The notes under the pieces are model-generated. The model saw nothing but the letters and a program-made list of their open reading frames with translations. It was not told the origin of the DNA and did no database searches. A DNA stretch of 64,000 nucleotides. Origin: Glycine soja (taxonomy: Eukaryota > Streptophyta > Magnoliopsida > Fabales > Fabaceae). The DNA is taken from contig NC_041002.1 in assembly GCF_004193775.1 (NCBI RefSeq), positions 32,895,112 through 32,959,111 of the forward strand, in the 5' to 3' direction. The position numbers and the translations under genes were made by a program. Of this stretch, positions 46,926 to 58,960 are shown piece after piece (position 1 is the stretch's first letter; the number at the start of each line of letters is the position of its first letter).

Positions 46926-47297
46926 TAATTTTTACTAATTTAACTTTTTATTAAATATAGCAATCAAGCTCTCGCATTGCAAGCTCAAACACCCATTAAA
47001 TTCTCATTTTTTTTCTAATCACTATTGTTTTTTCTTATTTACTTAAGATTTTTAATTCTCATTTGTGTATCCAGTTAGCAAACTTTGTGACAAATTTACA
47101 GCAATCACTAAATTTTAAATATTTTGTTTTATCTTAAATTACCAACTTACACAATGGCTGACTATCAAACATTATTTAATACTTGGCTTTCATAATATGT
47201 TATCATCTTATAAACAATACTTATTATCATAACTTCAACAATAATATTCTCTAATTAAACAAATCCAAAATTGAACAAACCAGCGTGAATAACAACA

Positions 47298-47327
47298 TCC
47301 TATGCATACGCAAAGGTTCTGCACTAG
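47298..47327 (+). other. Helitron 3' terminus: short hairpin and CTAG
   Basis: TCCTATGCATACGCAAAGG gives a stem with CC..TGC pairing GCA..GG around ATAC, then TTCTGCA and CTAG. The layout corresponds to Helitron 3' ends, where a GC-rich hairpin stands 5-12 bases before CTRR. The stem has two mismatched pairs, consistent with age. Confidence 0.65.
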
Positions 47328-47917
47328 TTTAGTCAAAACCACACACATATCTTCAATTTAAGCATAAAATTAAAAATTGTTTATTATAAGAACATGGTTA
47401 GATTCAATCCCTGGTCCTTGTAAATATTTAAATTAGAAAGAACCAATAAATCAAGTTAACTATTTAATAAAACAATGACAAATAAATATAAGTTAAATAT
47501 AAATTTATAAATTATCATAAACCAAGTCATTTGAGTCAACTGTTGACTCACTGAGTCGACCATGACCCAGTGACCCAATACCCCAACTGAATCATTAATC
47601 AATGACCCTGACCCAATAATGACAAATATATATAAGTTGAATATAAATTATCATATACCATTATGATAGTTTGGAAAAAATGTTCCATTAAAAAAATTAA
47701 AGGGGGACTTTTTGGAGAAAACTTATTTGCTTTTCCATTTATAATAAATTCTACTGAAAGATGACGGAAGCATCTAAATAAACAATAAGATTAGCTGATT
47801 TAATATGGATATTTCATTTCTTCCCATTAAAAAATTACAAGATGAGAAAAAAAATTAACAATGACAACAAAATACAAAAAATGATGACAACTCATCCAAA
47901 TAAGATTTCTTTGATTC
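47328..47917. other. Right flank of the Helitron, no gene seen
   Basis: AT-rich. At 47530-47610 there are repeated GAGTCAAC / GACTCA / GACCC words, probably part of the dispersed repeat into which the Helitron inserted. Confidence 0.4.
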
Positions 47918-48429
47918 TCACATATTAACCGGATGATAAAAGCATGGAATCCACCTAATTATACGATCGCATAGTGGGCATCGAATTACTAGTTGTTCTA
48001 CAATGCCATAAAAAGTTATGCCACTGCAGCTAGTAGAGAAGAGAAAAAGTTTTGGAATGTTTTGAAAATCTTGAAGGTTGCTTATTTGGTGAAGAACTTC
48101 TTGGTCTATGAACCTTGACCCAATAGTATTTTGAAAGAAAAAACCTCCTCCAAAATCAACTAGGGGCCTAAAATCGTATATCACAAATCCAGTCTCATTG
48201 TTGTGGTAGTAAACAAGGCTCTTCTGTGACCAGATCAAGAACAACAAATTAAAATAACAAAAAATAAAGAATAATTTTTTTAACTAATAAGAAAAGTATG
48301 CATTTATTATGTTATATATGTTAGAGATAGTGATAGAGGTACCAAAATATCAATAATTGCTTGCCATGAAAAATGAACAGGGCAATCTAGGTTGTTTAAA
48401 AGAAAGTTGAACAATGCAGAAGTATCCAT
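47918..48429 (-). CDS. Possible two-exon gene, 130 codons, unrecognised
   Basis: Reading leftward: ATG at 48427-48429, exon 1 to 48343 (MDTSALFNFLLNNLDCPVHF to DIL), a GT-AG intron 48342-48224 (donor GTACCT, acceptor TCACAG), then exon 2 at 48223-47918 (KSLVYYHNNETGFVIYDFRP to WIPCFYHPVNM). The junction keeps the frame, and the intron is AT-rich. The VYYHNNETGFVIYDF block reminds me of C-terminal F-box-associated or kelch-type repeats, but that is weak. There is no transposon signature. It may be a truncated relic, since the predicted protein is short. Transcript evidence would decide. Confidence 0.4.
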
Positions 48430-49744
48430 GACAAAGTAAAACAAGAATAGAAGGAGACGACTCTCACTCTATATATAGTGAGTCTGAAATGAATTTCAAC
48501 TTTATATTGATCTTTCTCACATTAATATAAATGAAAGAAACTACTTTTATTGAACCGTTTCATGAAATTTAAGAAGGAGAGATGTAAATCACATAAAATT
48601 GCTTTATTTGAGGAAAACACAATTTGTTGACTTTGCAAAGTTAAAGGAACCACCCTTAAAATAAATAATTAAAAGTAATTAAATATATTTAATTTTTTTC
48701 TTGATTTCTAAGAGGTAGACTAATTCCTTGCTTGTATCAATAAGATATTGAAGAAAGGTTTTAGTCAAAATGGAAATTTTAGTATTAAATTTTTTATTTA
48801 AATATGATTTTAGTTCATGTAAAATCAATAAATTTTATTCTAGTTCTTGTAAAACAAATTCTTTTATTTTCAGTTAAAATCATTATAGCTTCTACTATTA
48901 TGTATCACTCATTATTTATAGATTTTAAAATGAACTGTAGAGAACAAAAGTAGTCATTTTTGGTTTTGAAGGGATCAAAAAAATATTTTACAAGAATCAA
49001 AATTAAAATATTCATTTTACATAAACCAAAAATATGCACTATCATATATAATTTCATACTAATTTTTTTAACTATAATATAAATAATAAAATTTCAAATA
49101 TATATATATTGAATTATATAGCGGTATTAAATATTAAATTTTACCGTAATTACTTTTGTTTTGATATGTTTTCTATAAACATAGATTAATATAGAAATGT
49201 CATATATTTAATAAACATATTTTATTAATTAAATTTGATAAATATTTTATAATTTTAATATTTATTAAGGTTACGATAGGTATTATATATTCTATTTAAT
49301 AAATACAATAACTAATACTATATAAAATACTATATAAGGAAAAAACTATTTATTTATTTATATATATAATATTTTAATAACACTAAATACTACACTAATA
49401 TTTGTGTTCAAGTCTATTTTACTTTTTCTATTTGGAAATTTTCAAATATGTTTAATAAACTTATTTTTTAAAATAACAAAAAATATAAATTTGATATATC
49501 TCTCTCCATGTATAATGATGATGATTGTTTCCTTGTCTTATACACAAATATCATTTTTTTTATCATCATACACAAACATAATTTACATGTCAAGTGATAT
49601 TAAGTTGAACATGATACTTAAGTTATCGTAAATCTTTTAATGCATATCTTTTATTCATTTGGATAAAAAAAAATTGTTGATATCATTAATGTAATACTTA
49701 TTTAAATATATAATCAAATATATATATTTTTCTTAAATGACATT
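48430..49744. other. AT-rich spacer, no gene seen
   Basis: It could include the promoter of the small gene at 47918-48429. Short frames (such as 49404-49631) are low-complexity and unsupported. Confidence 0.4.
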
Positions 49745-50788
49745 AATTATACATTTATTATAGCATATCATGAGTATGAGACATGTACGCATTAAATGTA
49801 CGCGAGAGATTCATATTAAAAAATATAGCATTTAATAGAGTTATATTATATTTATTATATATAATAAATATCACATTTTATAATACTATTAAACTCAATC
49901 ATTTATTCTATTTATGAAATACTATAATAAATTCCATTAAATATAAAATGTTTATTGTTAAATAAATACTACATAAATACAAAAAAATGTTTTATTATTT
50001 AGTCTTTTCAAGTTTAATTCCCTTATATATATTAGAATATATTTGAAACTAATGAAATATTTATTATTGTTGTATTTTTTTTCCTCCCAATAAGTATCAT
50101 TTACATTTAAGAAAAAGTATTATTTTCACTAGACACAACCCCATTAGTATTATTAAGGTAGTATTTGTGTACATGTAGTATTTATGTGAGGAATTTGTTA
50201 GCATAACCCCATGTCACTTGTTGTTTTTAGCAATAAGGTAGCAAGTAGTAACTAAATTATTTTAAAACGCACTCAGGGTATAACTTGCTAACATACTACT
50301 ATAAATATTATTTTCCTTATTACAAAAAAATGACAATTTCAAAAAAATTAATGGGTGTATATTAGCAAAACAACACTTGAAAAGAATAAATAATAAAATA
50401 TTTAATTTGTATTGATGGGAATATATAAATAAATATTTTTTATCAATGACATTAATCATTGTATTTATTAAAAACAATAAATAACTAAATTTAATAGTGC
50501 TATTAAATGTTATATTTATTACATATAATAAATATAATTTATGTCTATTAAATGTTAATTTTTTAATATATATATTGCATTTATTATATGTAATAAGTAT
50601 AACATGTATTATTACTATTAAAATTATATTTAGTTGATGGCATAATTAATGTTTGTTAACCTACACCCACTTATTATTTAAAAAAAATAAAGTAACAAAG
50701 CTATGAATACAAATATCTTAAAATGTACCAAGGTATAATTTATTAACTTATTTCTTCTAAATACTAAGTTGATATAGGTAAACAAACA

Positions 50789-50790
<2 letters not shown>

Positions 50791-50863
<73 letters not shown>
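50791..50863. repeat. (TA)36 microsatellite
   Basis: An uninterrupted TA run in copy 1 of the duplication. The homologous site in copy 2 is the run at 54709-54771. Confidence 0.95.
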
Positions 50864-50869
<6 letters not shown>

Positions 50870-51595
50870 ACTATTCATTACAATTCATTTTGTGGTTATA
50901 TATCACATAAAGTAGTTATAGTAACTTTGACAAGTTTATTAATTATCATTCATTTAGTGAAATTTCATAATTTTTAAACTATTAATTTAATTATAAAGTA
51001 AGAAAAAGAATATCATAACTAAAATTTCTTTAATGGTGTAAACAAATTCTTTATTTATGCAAATAGAATAATTTTTACTTTTGTTATGATAATTTAAGCT
51101 TAAATATACTTTTGGTCCTTGTCATATAATGCTTTGAGGAATGTTAGCGGTATTCTCTGACACCCTGTTAGAGATTTTTTTTATGATTTGTTATAATTTA
51201 TTAGATATCATCATTTTGGTAGGTTTTGCTTACCAACTAATATAAATTAGGAAGTAAAACTTACAAAAATAATTGTTTTAATAAATTTTAACCAATCAGA
51301 AAAAGTGTCAATGGCATTTGCCTAATGCTTTTATTGATTTTGGTTCTTATAAAAAAAATTTGTTAAACTGGTGCTTGTAAAACTTTTTTTGTATATATTT
51401 TGATAGGTAGTTTTTTTTAAGAGTTGTTATTTTGTTTTACTCCTTGTAAAATATTGAGACTTCAAGAGTATTGCATTGAGACTTACATATTAAAATATTC
51501 TTTTATTATTTTTAAATGAGCCTTCTTGTGATGTTTTTTTTTATCTCATCATTTTGTAAATTTTTTAGAAAAAATATTTCTTGATTTGATCACAC

Positions 51596-51645
51596 ATGCA
51601 CACATAGGCACGCACACACATGCACACACACGCACACACACATCT
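51596..51645. repeat. (CA)n compound microsatellite
   Basis: ACACATGCACAC and CGCACACACA repeats, at the place where copy 2 has a C-rich tract and a Stowaway-type terminus. Confidence 0.85.
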
Positions 51646-54329
51646 TAAGTTGTTTTACATGAATCAAGAAAATTAAAGCTAATAAAAAGATGAAAAAGAA
51701 TAATAATTTTATAAACAATTGTTATTTTAGTTTTTCAATATAACATTACTTAATATTTTCCACTTATAACCCTTATAATATTAATGATATGGGCTATAAA
51801 ACAAAAATTGAATTAATGATGATAAGATTAATTTTGTAAAATTGTTGTTCTCTTTCATTTATTTATTGATTTTTCTTTATTCATATAAAACAACCTAAGA
51901 CGATAAATATAATTAGATGAAGGGATTAATATATTAGTATTTCATTAAGAAACCAAAGTGAAATTTATTAAGAGTATTGGTGGAAAAAGTTATTACTAGT
52001 GCATTGAAAAACTAAGATGTCATTTATTTTGGAATAACTTTTTTTTTTCAATTGCAATACTTATTTTGGGACTGAGGGAATATTTAATATAGGTAGTAAA
52101 TATATTATATTCAATAAATGATGACAAAGTTAATTAATTAATGATATTAAATATATTATAATTAATTAATGACATTAAATATTTATTAAACATATATTAA
52201 ATGAGTTTTGCTTGATATTATTTACACTTCACTATAATGTCATGTTATATATGTAATGAAGGGATAAAGGGGTTTCAATGGTTTCTATTTGTTATAAACT
52301 ATGATATTCCTAGTTTCACATTACTCTAAGAGGAGGGAGGATATCGATAAGAATTTATTTAAGTTCTCATTCATGGTATTTTTCTTTAATTGTCTTGTGC
52401 TATCATATTCACATTGCAACAAATAATTCTTTTAGTAATGAGAAAATTGTAACTTGTGTTCTTTATTTGGTCTCTATTTCTCTCATTCTTTTTTCAGTCT
52501 AACTTTAAGTTCTTTCTCTTTTATTATCTCTTCTCTTTATGTTTTTCTTTTCTTTCTACAAAGAGAGCTTTAGGAGTTCTTCTTCTGCTTCGTTTCAAGC
52601 TTTAAGATTTTGGCAAAAAAGTAGTGAAGTAGATCTTGCGACACTATTGAAAGTTTGGAAAGGACAACCATTATGGAAGTATGAGTAAGTGAGTGAGTTA
52701 GGGTTTTCATGGGAAATATGCTATAAGGTGTTGGATTTGGAAGTGAGAATCCAATTCCTAGCTAAGGAGTCAAAATGTGTGCATTCCCATAACATTTTTA
52801 AAGAAACTAAATCCCTAGATATACCTCAAAATCCAAACTAGCACAAGTATATCACAATAACCTTCAACTAAACACATGTTCTTTTTTCAAAAACCAAGTC
52901 CAAAGTTTTTTTTTTAATTTTTCATCCTCATAGTGTGTTACCTTAATTGTTCAAATTTGATTATATAATGTTTGATATAGGTTTTTTTTTCCACCAAAGT
53001 GGGTTAAAAACTAAAAGTAATTACTATAACGGATTAGTCAACAAAGTATTTATCAAAATGGATATTTTTTTATCATGTAGGACTAGAAGGCGACACCTTG
53101 AGTTACACCTTGCATTTTTTTTATTTGTCTTGTAGTAGGAAGTGTCATCTTGATAAATTTCATCTTGTCAGATGGCGACATTAAATATCTGTTTAATGTC
53201 TAGATCTGATGATATATTTTCACTCAATTTAACATTAGCTAAGCTTATGCGAAATACTTGTAAAATTAAACTCTTATCTTTACAATAATTTATTTTCACC
53301 TCAACCAATAATGTTTTTGTTATATTGATGAGACCACTTATAATAAGTATAAATATATAATTAATTATGGAAATGAGTACTATGGTTATTAACGAAATAT
53401 GAAGTAATAGGATTACATATTAAAATTTAATTATGTTTTTGTTATATTGATTATGCATTAATTATACTATTTATTAAACATAATAAATATTTAAGTTTTA
53501 AAGATTTATGAAAGTTTACCTCTTTATTATTGCATATCATGAATATGAGATATGTACGCATTAAATGTATGACAGAGATACATGTTAAAAAATCTAATAT
53601 TTGATAGAGTTATATTATATTTATTATTGTAATAAATATCACATTCAATAATACTATTAAACTCAATATTTTACTCTATTTTGGAAATACTTTATTAAAT
53701 TCTATTAAATATAAATTTGTATTTTTAAATAAATACTACATAAATAAAAAATGTTTTATTATTTAGTCTTTTCAACTTTAGTTCCCTTGTATATATTGGA
53801 ACATATTTAAAAATAAGTATTAATGAAATATTTATTATTATTATAATATTTATTTTTTCTCCCAATAAGTATCTTTTATATTTCAACAAAAAAGTATTAT
53901 TTTTCACTAGACAACCCATTAGTATTATTAGGGTAGTACTTGTGTACATGTAGTATTTATGTGAGAAATTTGCTTAACTAATTCTATGTCACTTGTTATT
54001 TTCGCAATAAGTTAGCAAGTAATAACTAAAATTATTTTAAAACACACTCAAGGTATAACTTGCTAACATACTACTATAAACATTATTTTCCTTATTAAAA
54101 AAAATGACAATTTTTTTAAAAGATAATGGTGTATATTAGGAAAACAACACTTAAAAATAATAAATAATAAAATATTTAATTTGTATTGATGTGAATGTAT
54201 AAATAAATGTTTTTCTGTCAGTGACATTAATTGTTGTGTTTATTAAATACAATAAATTACTAAATTTAAAAGTGTTATTAAATGTTATGTTTATTACATA
54301 TAATAAATATAGTTTATGTCTATTAAATG

Positions 54330-54332
<3 letters not shown>

Positions 54333-54412
<80 letters not shown>
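54333..54412. repeat. (TA)40 microsatellite
   Basis: An 80-base TA run in copy 2. The homologous site in copy 1 (near 50567) has only about four TA units, so the expansion is copy-specific. Confidence 0.95.
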
Positions 54413-54417
<5 letters not shown>

Positions 54418-54562
54418 CTCATACATTTAAAAGATATCTATTGCATTTATTATATGTAATAAATATAACATGTAATAGTATTATTAAATTTAGTTATTTA
54501 TTTAATTTAATAAACACGATAATTAATATCATTGAGAGAAAAATATTTATTTATATATTAAC

Positions 54563-54705
54563 AAAGGTGTTTGTTAATCTACACCCACTTATTATCTAGA
54601 AGAAATAAAATAGTAAAACTATAACTACAATATCTTAAAATATACCAAGTGTAGCTTACTAACTTATTTCTTTTAAAAATTAAGTGAATGTAGATTAACA
54701 AACAC

Positions 54706-54709
<4 letters not shown>
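54563..54709. mobile_element. 147-bp MITE-like element with perfect 21-bp terminal inverted repeats
   Basis: Left end AAAGGTGTTTGTTAATCTAC plus A. Right end is its exact reverse complement. The interior is AT-rich and non-coding. It is directly followed by a TA run. A diverged relative lies at 50647-50790 in copy 1, and a related terminus appears at 50345-50380. The superfamily and target duplication were not resolved. Confidence 0.75.

Positions 54710-54771
<62 letters not shown>
54709..54771. repeat. (TA)31 microsatellite
   Basis: A TA run immediately outside the 147-bp MITE-like element, homologous to 50791-50863. Confidence 0.95.
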
Positions 54772-54777
<6 letters not shown>

Positions 54778-55548
54778 ATTATTAATTACAATTCATTTAT
54801 TGAAATTTTATAATTTTAAACTATTAATTTAATTATAAAATAAGAAAAATAATATCATAATTAAAAGTTCTTTAAAGATGTAAATAAATTATTTATTTAT
54901 GCAAATAGAATAATTTTTACTTTTTTTATCATAATTTAAGCTTAAATATACTTTTGGTCTTCGTAATATAACGCTTTGAAATGTTAATGATATTCTCTCA
55001 CACTCTCTCTTAAAGACTCTCTTTATGATTGGTTATAATTTATTAGAAATCATCATCTTATTAGGTTTCGCTTCTCCGTTAATATAAATTAGGAGAGACA
55101 AATATTAAATGAGAATTGAAGTAAAATCTACCAAAATGATTATTTTAAAAATTTTAACCAAGAAAGTCTTAGAAAGAGTGTGTGAGACCAGAGTGTCATT
55201 GACATTTCTCTAATGCTTTTATAGATTTTGGTTCTTATAACATTATCTTTTTTGTTAAAATGGTTATGGTAAAACCTTTTTCATATTTTATATTTTAATT
55301 GGTAGTTATTCTTTTAAGAGTAGTTATTTTGTTTTACTCCTTATAAAATGTTGAGGCTTCAAGAGGGTTGCATTGAGACTTACATATTAAAATATTCTTT
55401 TTATTTTTATTTTTAAACTAGCCTTCTCGTGATGCTTTTTTTTTATCTCATCATTTTTCATTTTTTATAGAAAAATATTTCTTTATATTATTACATAAAT
55501 ACCACCCACCCACCAACACCCCCCCCCAACACAAACACACACAAAATA

Positions 55549-56073
55549 CTCCCTCCGTCCCCAAAAAAGTTTCATTTTAGATTATTTTACATGGACCAAG
55601 AAAATTAAAGCTAATAAAAAGATAAAAAAATAATTTTACAAAACTAAACTTATTAAATAAATGAAAGAGAGTACTCACTCCATCCCATGATAATCGCCAT
55701 GTAAGCAGAAAAAAAAATTATTTTAGTTTTTCAATATAACATCACTTAAAATTTTTCACTTACAACCCTTCTTATATTAATGATATGTGCTACAAAAACA
55801 AAAATTGAATTAATGATGCTAAGATTAATTTTGTAAAATTGTTATTCTCTTTGATTTATTTATTGATTTTTCTTTATCTATATAAAACAACATAAGACGA
55901 TAATTATAATGAGATGGATGGATTAATATATTAGTATTTCATTAAAAAAAGTGAAATTTATTAAGAATATTAGTAGAAAAAGTGATGAATGGTGCGTTGG
56001 AAAACTTAGATGTCATTTATTTTGGGATAAGTTTTTTTTTCCAATTGAAATACTTATTTTGGGACTTAGAGAA
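55549..56073. mobile_element. Stowaway/mariner-type MITE-like element
   Basis: Left end TA followed by CTCCCTCCGTCCCC, the classic Stowaway terminus. Right end GGGACTTAGAGAA followed by TA, a diverged complement. A second terminus-like TACTCACTCCATCCCATGA lies at 55671, so this may be two nested or fused elements. Copy 1 of the large duplication keeps the right end (GGGACTGAGGGAA at 52068-52080) but not the left terminus. Confidence 0.65.
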
Positions 56074-56787
56074 TATTTAATAAAACTTGTAAGTGTATTA
56101 TATTCAATAAACAAAGTCAAAGTTAATTAATTAATGACATTAAATATTTATTAAATGAGTTTTATTTGACATCATTTACACTTCACAATAATCTATGTTA
56201 CACTTCACAATAATCTCATGTTATATATGTAATGAAGGGATAAAGGGGTTTCAATGGTTCATGTTTGTCATAAACTATGCTATTCCTGATTTCACACTAC
56301 TATAAGATGAGGATATTAATCAAAATTTATTTAAGTTCTCATTTATTGTATTTTTCTTTAATTTTGTTGTGCTATCATTTTGACATTGCAACAAATAGCT
56401 CTTTTAGTAATGCAAAAAATTGCAACTTCTAGTTCTCTATTTGTCCTATATTTCTCTCATTCTATTTTATAATCTAACTTTAAGTTCTTTCTCTTTTATT
56501 ATCTCTTCTCTTTATGTTTTTCTTTCTACAAAGAGAGCTTGAAGAGTTCTTGCTACTTCATTTCGAGCTTTAAGATTTTGGCAAAGGAGGAGGAGTGGAG
56601 TAGATCTTGGACCATTATTGAAAGTTTGGAGAGAACAACCATTATGGAAGTATGAGTAAGTGAGTGAGTTAAGGTTTTCATGGGAAATATGCTATAAGGT
56701 GTTGGATTTGGAAGTGAGACTCCAATTCTTGGCTAAGGAGTCAAAATGTGTACATTCCAAATAACATTTTTAAAGAAACTAAATCTT

Positions 56788-56810
56788 TATATATATATAT
56801 ATATATATAT
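56788..56810. repeat. (TA)n microsatellite, short
   Basis: A TA run of about 11 units in copy 2, where copy 1 instead has TAGATATACCTC and about 100 bases not present here. Confidence 0.9.
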
Positions 56811-57106
56811 GGATTTTTTTTTAATTTTTTGACCTCATAGGGTGTTACATTAATTGTTCAAATTTGATTATACAATGTTTGATATACGGTTTTTCCACCA
56901 TATTGGGTTAAAAACTAAAAATAATTACCACAACGAGTTATTCAACAAAGTATTTACCAAAATTGGTATTTTTACCAAGTAGGAATGTAGGAGGCGCAAC
57001 CTGAGTGGTTGTTTGTCCTGTAACAGGAGACACCATCTCAATAAAGTTCATCTTGTCAGGTGTCGATACTAAATACCTATTTGATGTCTTGATCTAACAA
57101 CATACA

Positions 57107-57500
57107 CTACTGAAAAATGATATTTAATGATGGTTTTTGGGGCCTTTTAAAAGTGGTTTATGCTGTCATTGTAGTCGACATCGTGAAAAGTTTATATTTT
57201 CCACAACGGTTTCCAAACCGTCTTAGAATATTACAATTTATAAAATGGTTGTCTTAGAACTATCTTAAAAATTGTTATTTAAAAAAAAAGAATGGATGCT
57301 TCTAAGACAATTCCTAGGAAAAACTATCTTAAAAGTGAACCTTCTAAGACTGTTTTTTTTGGAACAGCTTCTTAGAAAGTGGACTTTCTAAGACAGTTTT
57401 TTAAAGAATTGTCTTCAAATCTCTTTTTAAAAAGAATTGAAAAAGAGGATTCTAAGACAATTTTTCAAAAAATCGTCTTAGAATGCATTTTTTTAGAAAT
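57107..57500 (+). mobile_element. CACTA-type left end with subterminal dyads
   Basis: It starts CACTACTGAAAAATGATATT. The following 400 bases carry repeated TTCTAAGAC and GTCTTAGAA words as dyads. They share the AAGACGGTT core with the array at 25361. No matching TAGTG right end was found. Confidence 0.55.
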
Positions 57501-58505
57501 TAAAAAATTTAAAAGTATAAATTATCAGATCATGAAAAACAAAAAATATTTACAATGCAAATCTTTCTTTCTCACAGTGTCCTTAATATAACATTCTAAA
57601 ACTTGTTATGTAACAACACCAATATAATAAGAAGATTAAGAGAAACTAACCATGTAAGCTTGATGGATGAGAACCAACTATGTACCATCTACATCAAGAA
57701 TTCAAGTATTGTATACGTCATCAATCTGATCCTTTGTAGGAACTACCCGTAATAACGAGCTTGCAAAATGAATTTGTTTATCATAAAGGGATTCGTTGTT
57801 CCTGACTCTGCTTCACCTTAATTATTATTTGAACAAGTAAAGTTATGTCTTGGTCCAAGTGAGAATAGCATTTCTCTTCTGCATGTCAATGGAGTTTTGA
57901 AAAATCCAAATATCTTAGAAATAGATAAAGAGATAGGAATTTATCTAACGAACCACACTCTTTCATATATGTCTAGAGTCCATTGATGAGAAGGGACTGG
58001 GGAAAGCTTGAACCCAATTCCTACCGTGATGAATAAAAGTGCAATTAAAATTCTTAGATCTAACGTTGCATTTGGCTTCATGCTCCAAAATAGTAAAGCA
58101 CTACACCTCTTCAGTTTAATTGAAAGTCCTTTTTTTTTCACACTCAGAAAGCTCATTCCACCATGGCACAAAACTAAAATTCCCTTTGGTAGTTGGGAAC
58201 ATTGTCTCACCCCTTCTTCAACATTAATACTACATAAAATATGAAAGCAACAGAGCATGAACACCTATCATCTTACCCAAGAGAATTTGAAGTTAACAAC
58301 TAAAAGAACACATAATGTTACTTACAAGTACATCAGCATTGTAATGCTTTATGAAGCCGATAATGAAAAATATTCTACTATCCTGAATCAATAACTAGAA
58401 AGCCAGATGGCAAAGACAACTGAAAATATTCAATTAAAGACACATGCATAACATCTTCCACTACTCAACTTCTTAATCACAAACAAAATGTTCACCAGAG
58501 AGCAC
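57501..58505 (-). other. Exon-like scraps between CACTA ends, unrecognised
   Basis: Minus-strand frames at 57941-58264 ([20 protein letters not shown]) and around 58320-58440 have splice-like borders, but I recognise no family. They may be gene pieces captured by the CACTA element, as happened at 22-24 kb. Confidence 0.3.
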
Positions 58506-58960
58506 TACCCCAAAAAGGCTATTATATGTCGGTTTAAAAGCAGATTCTACATCGATTATTAACTATCATCATAGGTAACGTCGTAGAAAATCTTCACTTT
58601 TTACGATGGTTCCATGAAAACTGTCTTAGAAAAAAACACCCTTCTAAGACGGTTTTTAGCTAAAAATCATCTTAGAATGGTACATTTTTTAAGATGATTC
58701 TTAATTAAAAACCGTCTTAAAAGGGTAAACTTTCTAATATAATTTTTTTATAGAACCGTCTTAAAATGTCTTTTTCGAAAACAAAAAAGTTAAAAAGATA
58801 GAAAGTAGACATTCTAATATGGTTTTCTGAAAAACCGTTTTAGAATGTCTTTTAAAAAAATATTATTTTAAAGTTAAAGATTCTAAAATGGTTTTTGTCC
58901 TAAAAATTGTTAGAATGTATTTTTCTAAAAAAATAAAAAATTATTTTTTATTTTAAAAAA
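58506..58960 (+). mobile_element. Second CACTA-type left end with subterminal dyads
   Basis: It starts CACTACCCCAAAAAGGC and carries dyads of CTTCTAAGACGGTTTTTAGC with its complement. It is in the same orientation as the end at 57107, so it is a separate or nested element. The right end was not found. Confidence 0.5.

Larger units (their letters stand above)
38461..47327 (+). mobile_element. Helitron, decayed, carrying RPA1-like and helicase remnants
   Basis: The 5' end TCTATTATCTATATATAAAA follows an A at 38460. The 3' end has an imperfect short hairpin (CCTATGCATACGCAAAGG at 47299-47316) about seven bases before CTAG at 47324-47327, followed by T. A 5' TC, a 3' hairpin plus CTRR, and insertion between A and T are the Helitron hallmarks. 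Inside are an RPA1-like gene and the C-terminal part of a PIF1-type Helitron helicase, both known plant Helitron cargo. The Rep (HUH) domain and most of the helicase are missing. It was later hit by two LTR elements. The length is about 8.9 kb including 2.2 kb of LTRs. The termini are assigned by motif. Confidence 0.72.
49745..53215. repeat. Large direct duplication, copy 1
   Basis: About 3.5 kb of AT-rich non-coding DNA matching 53525-57105 in the same order and orientation. Anchors: ATGTACGCATTAAATGTA (49783), GTGTACATGTAGTATTTATG (about 50168), the TA run at 50791, TTTAAGCTTAAATATACTTT (about 51095), AACCATTATGGAAGTATGAG (about 52666) and GTTCAAATTTGATTATA (about 52950). It contains MITE-like pieces but no gene. 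Confidence 0.85.
53525..57105. repeat. Large direct duplication, copy 2
   Basis: The counterpart of 49745-53215. The offset between anchors grows from 3769 bases at the left to about 3971 at the right, owing to longer TA runs and an extra MITE stretch. Its right end meets CACTACTGAAAAATG at 57107, so a CACTA terminus abuts the homologous break point. Confidence 0.85.

Noticed and set aside
54327..54599. Open frames made of repeating Ile-Tyr, here and at 50678-50878 and 54221-54415
   Set aside because: Translations of TA microsatellites. Not genes.
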